Source: Dunaliella salina (taxonomy: Eukaryota; Chlorophyta; Chlorophyceae; Chlamydomonadales; Dunaliellaceae). From it: a stretch of DNA of 31,704 bases. Positions within the stretch are counted from its first letter, which is position 1. Each line of letters begins with the position of its first letter. Below, one piece after another: positions 20,120-30,114 of this stretch. A program made the position numbers and the translations under genes. The stretch is from NCBI GenBank assembly GCA_002284615.2, contig MU069561.1, forward strand, positions 188,145-219,848, given 5' to 3'. The notes beneath the pieces are model-generated. The model saw only the letters and a list, made by a program, of their open reading frames with translations, did not search any database and had not been told where the DNA came from.

Positions 20120-20350
20120 CTGATCATCTCCCCGCCACACAATTGAAAAAAAGAATATTTCCCACAGCCAGATTCTAGAGCCAGGTGCTTCTAGTAATCC
20201 TCCAGATCCACATTAGCATTCTCCTTTTCATACCTTGTGGTGGAAGGGGGCACACGGCTCTTTTTTTGAGCCAATGTGTCACCTTTTCCTTAATTGATGT
20301 AGGGAGAGTTTCTCTGCCGTAGTTTTCGTAATTTTCTTTTTCTTTTCTTT
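20120..20350 (+). pseudogene. 3'-end fragment of an unrecognised coding family, copy 1
   Basis: The frame IEKKNISHSQILEPGASSNP and the following PDPH-stop match the C-terminus of the exon at 26921-27103, including the TAG stop. Similarity continues for about 130 bp of downstream sequence (CTTGTGGTGGA, CCTTAATTNATGTAGGGAGAG). Within the shared peptide, several of the differences are synonymous third-base changes (AAC/AAT, GAC/GAT, CCC/CCA, ATC/ATT). Upstream the frame meets TGA, so this copy is truncated or decayed. It could be a gene fragment or the shared 3' end of 5'-truncated retroelement copies. Confidence 0.55.
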
Positions 20351-22255
20351 TTTCTTTTTCCCGCAGCAGCGCCACTGATTCTTCTTGTGGTAAAAAAGAG
20401 CCATATAGCAAAGGTTGGTGTTTTCTGCGCACAGGTCTACAGGTTTACAAGGATGAAGCCTTCCGTCAAAACGTGTGACTGCAGGCCTGCTTGTATGAAA
20501 AAGGGAGTTCAGTTGAAATTCTGTATCCGTGTGCATGCTACCTGAGCATGATTGTTGACTGTGCATCAACTTGAGCTAACCCTGATTCGCATGCTCCCTT
20601 TTTGCTGCTTGCTTGTTTGCTTAAACCTGCAGACACTGCCAAGTTTTTTCCTGCTTTACATGTTTGCCTTTGTCTTCCTGCCTGTGATTACACTAGGTAG
20701 ACTAATTTACCTGCATTTACTTAGTTTGCTAGAGAAAGCTGAGCAGCCAAACTTTCTGGGCGAAGGCTAAAACCTATTGTAAACTCTAAAACGTCAACTG
20801 CAGTTCACAGAGGTAAAAAGAAGTCCGTTGTTGTTCTGTTGCAAAAAAGCAGACACATCAAGGTCGTTTCCGTGGAAAAAAGGATGAAGCATGCATATTT
20901 CGTGCAGAGGGACACCACTTGGAGATCTGTGCAATGGAAATAGACACGTTTTTAATCCTTCAGCCCTTCCTCAACACACATAGCCCAACATGGCACACAC
21001 ACAGCCTTCCCTTTGCTTGGCTTTTCATCGGACCCTTCTTCGGGCCCAATGCAGTCCGCCATTGTACCCATGTAGCTGTCCTTCAATTTCCTTTGCTGTG
21101 CCTTTCCTCTTTTCTTTCAGTGGGCTGACTCTTGACATCAAGCTGCTACACACCCAAATTTTAATACAAAGTATCCTGGTCCTGACTCATAAGGATGAAC
21201 AGGTACAATGCTCAAGGGACCCGGGACCGTTCTTTGGGCCACACAAGTTAGGCCTACAGCTAGAGACTCTAACTTAGTGGCAGCTTGTAAGAGACTCTCA
21301 ACCAGCAGAAAAAATGCAATTAACTCTGAACCAGGCATTTTGCATGAGTCGTGGTGTAGGAAAGCATTGATAGCAGGTTTAGATTTACATATTTTAGCAC
21401 ATCATGTGACGTGTACTACTCATGTGTGCCTGCCAAAAAAAGTCGAGAGTCTGAAGGCTTAGCAAAAGCATGTAGCAGAGAACCAGCCTCAGACTGTCAT
21501 TGATGGCAGGAAAAGTCATCTCGATTCAGCACACGTGATGTTGTCGAAGCATGCAAAGGTCTTACAAGATTCAGCTCAGCCTGCAAAAGCCAATAAGATC
21601 AGTCTTTGAACGCTTTGGCCGGTGGCGTTTTTTTGGCCAAATACAGATGTAATTGTGAAATGGAATTAGATGTCCTTTGCTTTTGGACCTCTCTCGTTGA
21701 CCTAGCATTTATGTGCTTTGCTCAAGTGCCAGTACAGCTTGCCACTGCTCTGGAGAGACATGCTGAACAGAGAGGCGAGATCTGTTTAGAAGCTCCATGC
21801 CTGTATGGACGTAGAGAAAGACACACAAATGTCATATGTAGATTGATAGAACATAAATGCTGTATAGAAGGGGTAGGATGACTGCAGAGGTGGGAAAGCC
21901 ACAGAGGTTCAACTGGCCTATTTGCCAGTCATCCCTGGCAAAAACACGGGAATGTCTTTTTGTTCTCAGATCTGAACATGTCGACCATTATTACAAAACA
22001 TGAATGTTACATTTTAAACTGATCACTCTTCTGGCCTCAGATCTACCCAAAATGGCCAACAAACTACCCTGATGCCATCTTTCAGTCCTAAATTACGTAC
22101 AACCCATGTATACACTGCTATCGTCCTGCATATTCAAAAGTAGGAAAGAAAGTAGTCGAAGATTGACCTTTTCGGCAACCTTCATGCTGGACTTCCTTTG
22201 AAGGAAATGCAGGAGGCAAAAAATTTGTTGGAAGGCACGTGCAATTTTTAAACCG
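20351..22255. other. No supported gene
   Basis: Several 60-95-codon frames exist on both strands, among them a hydrophobic frame at 20552-20770 and a frame at 21606-21881 ending LIEHKCCIEGVG. None has a known motif or paired splice signals I trust. Confidence 0.4.
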
Positions 22256-22274
22256 CCCCCCCCCCCCCCCCCCC
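22256..22274. repeat. C19 homopolymer
   Basis: Nineteen consecutive C bases, whose length is uncertain in most sequencing data. A G-run (GGGGGAGGGGGGGGGGGAG) lies at about 22659-22677. Confidence 0.9.
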
Positions 22275-22679
22275 AAACCCACCCTCCACCCCCATAACCT
22301 ACTTCCAGTACCCCAATCCAGACAATAAGGGTGCCCATATGCTGCTCTTTCAATTCTGCTCCATCTGCATTCTCAGCTCAAAGTCTGCCCAGCCATGCTC
22401 TGCCAAAGTGTGGAGTTCTTGCCCCGTAGAATTTCAAGCAAACAAAACTTGCATAGTAGCACTTTATACAACGGTTCTGCATAAAAAAAGAGGTTGAGGT
22501 GTTGTAGGTGAGCCAGCGGCATTTTGGAGGCATTTTAAGACAAAATTGGACATTTTTTGTGAAAAGGGTGCCATAATGCATGTGTTGACCCGAATTTGCC
22601 CCATTTTTGGGCTCCCAGGTAGTTATTGTGTCCAACCTGACCCGTTGGAGTGAAAAATGGGGGAGGGGGGGGGGGAGAT

Positions 22680-24180
22680 CATCCCCAAATCACTCTAAAC
22701 ATGAGCGCACCTGCCTGGCGAAACTGGAAATCAGCAAGCGCAGCATTCGGCAATCTGAGTATGAGGTGTCATTTAGTATTTTCATCAAGTATGCCCTGGA
22801 CCCCCTTTCCGCACAGAGCCTGTAAGCACTAACGAAGGTGGTAGGGCGCAATCACGGATCGGGGGATGGGGTCCGTGAAAGCCAGACTTGCAGGCAGACC
22901 TCCAGGAAAGAGCTGTTGAGCCACTCGAACTGAAAACATTCTTGAATGTGCTAAATACCTCATGACCACCCAAAACAAGTCCAGTTTGATGCTGGCTCTG
23001 GGCATACTGCGCCTGGAAGGTCCTTCCTCTGGCAAAATTCAGACTAGCCCACTTTCCATTGTCAGTCCTTTCAAAAATCTTGATGATGAAAATGTATGAG
23101 ATTAGGACTTTCTCAAGGTGTTGGCATGAGCAAAATTGTCGTTGGCCCATCAGAATTGTTCACAAGCAAGTCATTGCTACAGACAGGCAATGCAAAAATG
23201 AAACAGTTTTGGAATTAGCACGCGCAATCGTTCACATAGGTTTGCATACTTGCTGGTGCCAGGTTATCGGTGTCTGACCACTTGCATGCCCCTGGAGACC
23301 TCCCTGCTGATCCGGCCTTGAGGCGGGCCTTTGACGTACCAAAGGGGGGGCTCCAGCAGGGCGGGAGCTGTCTCACCAAAGGATCCTGACACAGTGCCTC
23401 AAACTCAACTTTGAGGCCAGCAGGCAAATCTAAAGGCAGAATGCCGACAGGCTGAGGGTACCCCAGCAGACAAGTTTGTAGGCTTTCCAACGAAATGATT
23501 TATAAGAATGGTCACTCAGATCGGCTCTCAAATTCATTGACCCAGTGCTGAGCCTTGGTTTCTTGCCATTTCACTGCAAAAACCTTGCAATTTGCTGTAC
23601 CACCGCCCCAGCCCCCCAGACTCCCCAGGATACAATCCTAATGAAATGCCCAACCATCGCTGCAGGTCAGGTAAGCCGGGGGATTGCTTCCTGAGGACCC
23701 CGCTCTGGCAGGGATTCGCCTGATGTCTGGCCCCACACTCTGGGCCCCCCCATTGCACAAATTGAGTATGCAGAGTTGCTCAGAAAGGTCAACTTGAAAG
23801 TCCTGCATACTCAGATTTGGCTGGCTCCACTGGGGCAAAAACCCAGATGGCTGACCTGACTCATAGAAAATGAATGTTTGCAACAGAGTTATGAGGCAAA
23901 GTCTGAAACGGCCGGTCATGAATACTGCCCTTCCAGGTACCCATAACTGGCTTGCATGTTCATCAACTGCCTGTCTAACTTCACCATGCAATAACACAAT
24001 GCACATTTTCAATGACCTGGAAGTTCGGAATGTTTTGCTCCACTTTTGCCTCTACACACCCCGCGACCTACACCCTTGTGCGCAAGGCACTGACTCCCAG
24101 CCATGCATAACTTCCCCCCCTTTTAACCAATTTGCACCAACAGGCGTGCCAATCAACAGTTCCTGAGCTCAGGAGTCCAG
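22680..24180 (-). other. Coding-like but broken stretch; identity unknown
   Basis: Successive minus-strand frames (23638-24012, 23534-23758, 23215-23490, 22785-23150) overlap and switch reading frame. They contain plausible peptide such as FQVDLSEQLCILNL and KWQETKAQHWVNEFESRSE. This could be a decayed transposon gene or chance. I recognise no domain and found no terminal repeats. Confidence 0.2.
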
Positions 24181-24689
24181 TGATTGATGTAGAAGTGTCT
24201 CAAAAAAATTCTGGAGAGGGGGTCCCAAAAAGTCGAAAACCCCAAAATAATCTACCACCCGGCCTCCTCTGATTGGACCCATAATATATTAATCGATAGC
24301 TCTTGAGCTCAGGATTCCGGATATATGATCTCTAAAGAGACTGACACGTGCCCTCCAAAAGTTATGCTCTCTGGCGCCCCCTGGGAAACGGCCCAAAGAA
24401 AGAAAAGAAAGAAAAAGAGAGACAATGCAGGCAATGAAAACACTCACGTATCTCACCAACCACTGGCTCTTTTCACCCCTTCCCCTTTGCAAGGATAGTA
24501 GTCCACGCTGCTGAGGGGAACGATCGGTCGTTAAATGGTTGCAATGTAAAGTGATGCTTGGGATTTGTTTAATCCAAGAATGTGTATCAGTATCAACAGA
24601 CAGAGTCTGAAGCTGTGCAAGCATTTAACTGAAAGCAAGAACAGGCAGGTTTGCAAGACCACCAACCTGGTCATGCTGAGCTAGGGTGT

Positions 24690-25115
24690 GCAAAGCTCCG
24701 TTCCAACCATGCAGCGTCATTCTGATATCATAATGTTGGTACAGAATCAATGACGAGGCAATTCTCCATTCCAAATGTTCTGAAAATTATAACACAAAAA
24801 CCCACCGCTCCAAGTATACAATTCACATATAAATCAATGAACCCATTTAGTGTTTCTGTGTCTAAATCCTGAAACGGCGATGGTTTGTTCCAACCATAGG
24901 ACCAGGCACGGTCTTCCTGATTCCATAAGCTTGGTATTAAACAAGTTGTAAAGTGATTCTGTGTCTCAAACCCTGGATTTTAGACTGTTCAATTTGGAGG
25001 AGTCAGATCCACTTTCTTTTCTGATTACATAACATTGCCATTGAATTTGCCACAAAGCAATTCTGCGTCTCACGTACAACATGCAAGATGGTCCGATTTT
25101 GGAAGGGGTGCGTAT
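24690..25115. repeat. About 105-bp tandem repeat, cluster B
   Basis: TTCT(G)NGTCTCAAA-type landmarks recur near 24765, 24853, 24958 and 25063, with GTTCCAACCAT at about 24690 and 24888, and ATNCCATAAGCTTGGTA or ATTACATAACATTGCCA between them. The same series is present in reverse complement at 18700-18945. Confidence 0.65.
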
Positions 25116-25710
25116 ACTTGTTTCATCTCAACGGAGTGTGCCTAAACCGATTGTCAGGCTTTGTTTTTTCCTAGTTACAAGAGCGTCCGTTGGTTCTTAG
25201 TTCTTAGTTATGTCAAGTCACGCATATCATAGTTATGTTTGCTATGTGCGATCGGTGATAACCGATCGTTTCAATTCTTGTCATTCAAGGACTTGAAATC
25301 ACTAAAAATCACCCAATTCCATAGAATGGGCATTTTGGAATAGAGGTTTAGTTGTCAAAAAGTGGGATACATGCCGCAGCTAAGCAGGCATGTTCTCTGC
25401 AACTGGCTGTTCTCCCCCCAACCCCTAGGTGCTGCCCAGCATTATGCATCTATCAAAATACCGTTGGGCCAAATGGTGGCCTGTGTGAAAAAACGTGCTT
25501 CTGACCATTTAAGCAGACGCATTTAATGGGGATGGATTGTACACAGGTTTGGGAGTGGCCATACGCATTTAAACATGCAAAATATGCGATCATCGCGCAT
25601 ACATGCGTTTTTAGAGGGCCACTGTGAGGCTGGAGGATCTCGGGGCTCGGGGGGGGGTCCAAAGGCCATAAACAATCATCATGCCATAGATAAGGGCCCT
25701 AAGTGGGATC

Positions 25711-25941
25711 ATGTCTCAGTGGCAGAGCCTGATGAAACAGGAGGAAATAATGGCCATGAGGGCAAGCTGTGCTGCTCACCTCATCACATGCCTACAAGCA
25801 GCAATACCACAAGCTCCACAGCAACTTGCACTTACTTTAGTACACCAGGAACCTGGAGGCTCGACTTTGGTTGGCTCAGCCTTGGCTGTGATGAGAGGAC
25901 AGGAGGAGCAAAAGGAGGAGAAGGGGCTGCTTGCTGCTTAG
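25711..25941 (+). CDS. Small hypothetical open frame (76 codons)
   Basis: It starts at a true ATG and ends at TAG. The product is hydrophilic at both ends (MSQWQSLMKQEE and GQEEQKEEKG) with a central helical stretch MRASCAAHLITCLQAAIPQA, so the amino-acid pattern is more protein-like than that of neighbouring frames. A second plus-strand frame (25575-26003) is also open through this GC-richer patch, which weakens the case. No domain is recognised. The near-identical strings TTTAAGCAGACGCATTTAA at about 25508 and 26113 lie on either side, so it may be the inside of a repeat. Confidence 0.25.
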   Translation: MSQWQSLMKQEEIMAMRASCAAHLITCLQAAIPQAPQQLALTLVHQEPGGSTLVGSALAVMRGQEEQKEEKGLLAA

Positions 25942-26230
25942 GGAGCTCGAGGAGAGATGCTCTCCCCCCCGGTCAGGACGGAGGATTGTTTCACAGGCAC
26001 TGAAGTTAATGCAGAGTACATGCTTGGCACATCTACCGAAGGAGTACAGCCAGACTTGATATGGCGGCATTGCCCGCAGACATATTTTTCTTTGTTTGGC
26101 AAACAGCCATTTTAAGCAGACGCATTTAAACATCATTATTGATGATATCTTACATCATTTGCTTTTGCGCATGACCCATCCCTGACACTTCATGCGCCAC
26201 ACTTGCTTAGATAAGACAGATTACTTTTTA

Positions 26231-26623
26231 TTAAAGGAAACTAGCAGAGAAAAACACCCCCAACATCAATTCAAGAATACTTCGTGTTAAGGCACTGTGT
26301 ATCCACTGTGTGTCCACTTCAACAAAGGATGAACAAGATAAAAAAAGACAGTGAGGATCAGGAGGGTTACTAACGAGTTTGTAAGCGTACTGGAAAGAAT
26401 CAGCGTAAGGCTTTTGAGCAAGCTTGGTGGCCTTGTGAGTGTCAAGATTAAGCTCTTTGAGGGGAAAAGCGAAATGGTGGGAAGCTCGAGCTGAAACTTG
26501 CAACATCGTGAGGCGAACCTCGCAACAGGCAAATTCAATTCCTGCACAGGCAGCGGGTTTGGTGTTTATTGATGTAAACCCAGCATTTCTGAACAGTGGC
26601 AAGGCCCACGTGTCAATGGTCAT
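26231..26623 (-). CDS. Unrecognised coding family, minus-strand copy (partial)
   Basis: An open frame whose 3' half (about 26351-26465) reads LKELNLDTHKATKLAQ, then KPYADSFQYAYKLV, then SNPPDPH. It aligns with FKQLGLDHQRTTKLAQ, HAHSVQYAHKQV and SNPPDPH of the plus-strand exon at 26921-27103, with many differing codons. That indicates protein-level descent and not just recent DNA duplication. This copy lacks 22 residues (66 nt) between KLV and SNPPDPH, in frame. Past PDPH it reads on instead of stopping. The family is unknown to me; transposon-encoded protein is possible. Exon limits are uncertain. Confidence 0.35.
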   Translation of the reverse strand: MTIDTWALPLFRNAGFTSINTKPAACAGIEFACCEVRLTMLQVSARASHHFAFPLKELNLDTHKATKLAQKPYADSFQYAYKLVSNPPDPHCLFLSCSSFVEVDTQWIHSALTRSILELMLGVFFSASFL

Positions 26624-26874
26624 GGGAGCAAAGTAGGTTTGGTATTGCTCCTAAGGTAAGATGGGGTAATTCTTCCTGCCTCTTTTGTTGGCTTTGGAGA
26701 TTCTCCATGCATTGATGTGGGTAATATCTAATGTCTAATGTCTGACCTAGAGGTCATAACCGTACATTTGATTTTTCATAGTACTTTTATAAATGTCGGT
26801 GATGTCCAGGTCATAACAATAGGATACCATTTGTTCATATGACATGTATGAATTGAAAATCCGAAATTGATAGC

Positions 26875-26875
26875 G

Positions 26876-26917
<42 letters not shown>
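26875..26917. repeat. (CG)n(CA)n microsatellite
   Basis: CGCGCG passes into about 18 CA units and ends in an N (26918) and AG, directly before the open exon at 26921. On the intron side of that exon it takes the place of a normal polypyrimidine tract. Confidence 0.92.
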
Positions 26918-26920
26918 NAG

Positions 26921-27103
26921 CAATTCAAACAACTAGGATTGGATCACCAGCGTACCACGAAGCTTGCTCAACAACTTCATGCCCATTCTGTTCAATATGC
27001 CCACAAACAAGTCACCACACGCCGCGCAATCGAAAATAAGAATATTTCCCACAGCAAGGCTCTAGAGCCAGGTGCTTCTAGTAACCCTCCAGACCCCCAT
27101 TAG
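26921..27103 (+). CDS. Candidate terminal exon of an unrecognised gene family
   Basis: The exon follows (CA)n-N-AG and stays open to TAG. It encodes QFKQLGLDHQRTTKLAQ and a C-terminus NKNISHSKALEPGASSNP followed by PDPH. The C-terminal 25 or so codons and the downstream 130 bp recur at 20120-20350, and the central part recurs in protein form on the minus strand at 26231-26623. Three related copies, synonymous differences and a shared stop support translation. Upstream exons were not found. Whether this is a host gene or the last part of a retroelement frame cannot be decided from the window. Confidence 0.45.
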   Translation, partial: QFKQLGLDHQRTTKLAQQLHAHSVQYAHKQVTTRRAIENKNISHSKALEPGASSNPPDPH

Positions 27104-27235
27104 CCTGTCTTGTCTCATATCTTGTGGTGGAGGGGACTCATGGCTCTTTTTGGGCCAGCGTGTCTCCTTTTCCTTAATTTATGTAGGGAGAGTCTCTCTG
27201 CCTACGTAGTTTTTCTTTCCTCTTCTTTTCTTACT
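27104..27235 (+). repeat. Downstream flank shared with 20220-20350
   Basis: CTTGTGGTGGAGG, GGCTCTTTTTGGGCC and CCTTAATTTATGTAGGGAGAG match the flank of the fragment near 20.2 kb at roughly 80%. The similarity fades in a TTTTCTTTCC-rich tract, as in the 3' untranslated end of a dispersed repeat. Confidence 0.7.
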
Positions 27236-27651
27236 GGAGGCCTTCTTTGTAACCTGTAACCTACTCACTCAGGCCTAAGCCTCGTCCCGTCAGGTCACAC
27301 CAATTCAGATACAAAAAGAGAGCTCCATGGAAGGCGCTTTTAAAGTCTCAACTTTGTGGATAATCTTCAAACAATTCTTGCAAATGTGCTAGTTTCTAAC
27401 AGTGAACATAAAATGCACAAGAATTTCTGCTTGGCTCGGTGGCTTTGCGGTCCCCATGTATTGCCAGCCTTGCCCTGCATTTACGTCAATGATCACAGAG
27501 AGCTAGGTGCCTGCTACCACTTCTCCTTAAAGAAGGCCAACTTCAGGCCCCATGGAAAATTCATATGACACAAATGAGGTACCTGCTCATAGAGGACAAA
27601 TGGCCTCTCTCTCATGCTATGTTGAAATGCAATTATGCATTATGCTCCTAC
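27236..27651. other. No supported exon
   Basis: The middle part of an EVE domain would be expected on the minus strand here if the exon at 27652-27841 continued downstream. I could not find a segment resembling it (for example an NYQARNF-like peptide). A 70-codon plus-strand frame at 27356-27568 is unrecognised. Confidence 0.4.
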
Positions 27652-27781
27652 CTTCCCAGCTTGATGTCTGGTCCGGGAGCTGGGACAGGTTGTCCCATGA
27701 AAACTCAGAAGGCTCACTTTTCATAAGCCAGTAGCTTTTGTCAGAAGGCTTTTTCTCACTTGTGGGAGGACCATCTTCACC

Positions 27782-27817
<36 letters not shown>

Positions 27818-27841
27818 CTGTTGTTGCTGGGGCTCTTTCTG
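27652..27841 (-). CDS. EVE-domain (THYN1-like) protein, N-terminal exon with polyglutamine
   Basis: Read on the minus strand, the exon follows acceptor CTGCTTACAG and ends at donor GAAG/GTAGGA, giving 63 codons plus one base. It encodes QKEP, about 16 glutamines, then GEDGPPTSEKKPSDKS and YWLMKSEPSEFSWDNL, ending TSSWE(G). YWLMKSEP...FS...L...T..W.G is the hallmark start of the EVE domain, a PUA-like fold found in thymocyte nuclear protein 1 and relatives. These are thought to bind modified DNA bases, and the first strand and aromatic cage lie in this segment. The polyglutamine tract sits just before the domain and is encoded by mixed CAG/CAA. The rest of the domain does not follow downstream on this strand. 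The domain call is strong; gene completeness is poor. Confidence 0.8.
27781..27830. repeat. CTG/CAG repeat encoding polyglutamine
   Basis: An imperfect CTG run with TTG interruptions. On the minus strand it is the in-frame CAG/CAA polyglutamine tract of the EVE exon. Confidence 0.92.
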
Positions 27842-27847
27842 CTGTAA

Positions 27848-27849
<2 letters not shown>

Positions 27850-27905
<56 letters not shown>

Positions 27906-27910
27906 CGCGC
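27850..27910. repeat. (TG)n microsatellite at a splice acceptor
   Basis: On the minus strand this is (CA)n ending a few bases before the CTGCTTACAG acceptor of the EVE exon. A GCGTGCGCGCGCAT segment follows on the plus strand, then CATGCATGCA near 27950. Confidence 0.93.
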
Positions 27911-28309
27911 GCATATTTGTGTGCATGCTTGAGAGTATGTGAGTGTGCATGTGCATGCATGCACTAAAGCATGAGGCTTTCAACAATGTCAGGCCTTGTG
28001 CTTACACATGTATGCCAGCATCAAGTAGCCCAAACCAGGGATCAACAAATTAGATCAAACACTCATTTTCCGGGCGCCTCAGGTGCACAAAAGGCCTGGG
28101 CACAGCTGTTGTGTTACAGTGCATGAATGCAAAAGATCAAACCTATTTTCCTCAAGTGGGGGGGCTCATCATTTGTATCTGCACCAAGCATAGGCATGCA
28201 CTTCTTCTATTTGGCAACACTTTCAAAAGGAGAGTCACGGAGGAATCAGCGCGGCACACCAGCACCGAATATGTGCTCAAACGTTTGGTATGCGTTCGAC
28301 AGTACTCAC

Positions 28310-28425
28310 CTGGTTTGGCATCTGAGCCCCCTGCAGCAGCCCTCTTAATGGTCTCCAAGCTCACAGGCGTCATTTCACGCACCTTCTTCACATCCACCAT
28401 CCACCACTTTGGGTTCTCCGGTGTG
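28310..28425 (-). CDS. EVE-domain (THYN1-like) protein, C-terminal-half exon
   Basis: On the minus strand the exon follows acceptor CACTGCAG and ends at donor CCAG/GTGAGT (116 nt). It encodes TPENPKWWMVDVKKVREM, then TPVSLETIKRAAAGGSDAKP. ENPKW-x-MVDVKxVR followed by a P(V/L)SLxxIK segment is the conserved late part of the EVE domain, which in THYN1-type proteins comes after YWLMKSEP. Here it lies upstream of the YWLMKSEP exon in transcription order. Its end phase (one base left over) does not fit the phase-0 start of that exon, because direct joining would read polyalanine into a stop. The two exons therefore belong to different gene copies, to a tandem-EVE protein with missing exons, or to a misordered assembly. 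Confidence 0.75.
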
Positions 28426-28665
28426 CTGCAGTGTTGGAGGTGTTGGTAGGCACTTTGTTGCTTTCCCAGCATTCAATCTAATACAAGAATCCATTCCTTC
28501 ATAGGCATAAAACGGGGCACATGCACTTTTCCTAGCGGGGTATTGCTCCTGTTACCCTCAGAAGGAGGCAGTTTGAGAATCCCTGACCAGTGGAGCCACA
28601 AACTAGTGGGAGCCAAACAAAAGAGAAACCATTGAAACAGACTGGCCAGGGCAGTGACTGGCAAT

Positions 28666-28695
28666 AAGGTTTACAAAGTTTACAAGGTTTACAAG
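28666..28695. repeat. GTTTACAA short tandem repeat
   Basis: GGTTTACAAAGTTTACAAGG and one further GTTTACAAGG unit, about three copies at a 10-bp period. Confidence 0.85.
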
Positions 28696-28833
28696 GAACG
28701 AGCCACTCAGTGAAGACACATGACTGCTGGGCTTAAATTAAAATTTGGTTAGTTTTTGGGAGAGACAATAACTGGCAATAAGGCTGGGAAGCAGGTAGGT
28801 CAGGTTTTTCCTCGAGCCTTGCCTTTCAGGTCC

Positions 28834-28980
28834 ACACATCATGACATTCAAGATGCGGGAGTGACACATCACGAATGACACATCACGATATTTAAGATGC
28901 GGGAATGATACATCATGATGTTTAAGATGCGGGATGACACATCACGATTGACACATCACGATATTCAAGATGCAAGAATG
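28834..28980. repeat. Composite minisatellite with 30- and 14-bp units
   Basis: The segment order is 30, 14, 30, 29, 14, 30 bp. The long unit is ACACATCACGATATTCAAGA followed by TGCGGGAATG. The short one is ACACATCACGAATG, the long unit with its middle 16 bp removed. The six segments add up to the 147 bp exactly. Confidence 0.88.
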
Positions 28981-29619
28981 TTTGCTATGTTCCTAGATTT
29001 GACTCTGAGACTCTCCTCTTTTGAGGTGCAACCGGCAGTATCAGGAGTTGATGTGCTCCTGCTCGCAAAGACGTGGGGGTGTCCATTTGGTACAGCCTTC
29101 ATGTGCAAGAGCTTTGAAGGACCTCAGCGCCTGCTTCCAAAATTGCTCTCTTTGACTAAATTCCATATATTTTATCCCATGCCTGACGGATGAGCGCCCG
29201 TCACCTTCCTGTTCAATTGCAATCTTTTTGGAGAACAGGGTCCTCAACAACTTTGCAAGGCCACCATAGTGCAGTGCACGGAGCTGCACTTCGTGGCCCA
29301 GAATGTAATAGCTCTTGCATTGTTGTCTCTAAACCAGAACCTAGTGATGACCTGGCTTTCCAAAGCATGGGCACTTCTGGACACCTGCACAGCTGGGTTT
29401 GAAGCATGGACAACATTGGTCACCTGGAAGCATCATAGTACTTGCTCTTCTTGTCAAAAGCAGAGTGGTCAGGGTATGCTGTCCGCACGACCTGTGTTCA
29501 AGAAGTGGAGCGAAACAGACGAAGTAAAACATCGATGCAATTGCTTGTGAGCTCTTGCGCAACTTTGCACAACTTAAGAAAGACAATGGCAGGCAGAAGG
29601 CCACAGCCGCGTTACTCAT
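28981..29619. other. No supported gene
   Basis: Short frames on both strands (for example 29041-29289 minus) lack recognisable domains. Nothing resembling the missing middle of the EVE domain was found on the minus strand. Confidence 0.4.
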
Positions 29620-30114
29620 AGGGCTGGCCAATTCCGTATAAGAGATTTCATGTACGGTATAATACGCGTATAACCGTATAATACGGCTGTGTATCCGTAG
29701 AGTCCGTACAATCCTGAATTTGGAAGAACTCAGAAGTAACCCAAAGGGGGGTCGTTCAGCAGCTCTCGAAGAGCTGAGCATGCCAACCTTGTTGCACCAA
29801 AAAACTAAGGATTGCAAGGCTAGGGCAGCCCAAAAGTTCAAAAACACCATGCTCACAGACATGGTTCAGAGATGTCATTGTACTTCGGTTTCGAAGACCA
29901 GGGCAATCCATCTCAAGCCTAATAATCCTCCTTCCCATCTAGCGAGCACTGTCTGTCCCTCTGCTTGGCGCATCCCTTTGCATGCCTTGACTGTGAAGTA
30001 GTCCTTCCCTGACCTGTTTGGGTTAAGGGGACTGAGCATTGCGCCACAATCCCTCCCTCCTTGGTGCATTGCAGCCAACACTGTTTCATCCTCCCCTTCT
30101 CAGCTATGACAGGC

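Noticed and set aside
19619..20140. 173-codon minus-strand frame
   Set aside because: It runs from inside the right end of the TAA-flanked element into the antisense of a plus-strand coding remnant, so it is probably a shadow frame.
24175..24345. Repeated (C/T)TGAGCTCAGGA(G/T)TCC segments
   Set aside because: Only about 40 bp of weak similarity. Too little to define a repeat family.
25508..26131. Near-identical TTTAAGCAGACGCATTTAA strings about 600 bp apart as direct repeats of an element
   Set aside because: Similarity does not extend beyond about 20 bp and no element ends or target duplications could be defined.
29341..29862. 173-codon minus-strand frame ending in a Cys-rich stretch
   Set aside because: It spans the left terminal repeat of the element at 29620, so it cannot be an ancestral gene. 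No domain seen.
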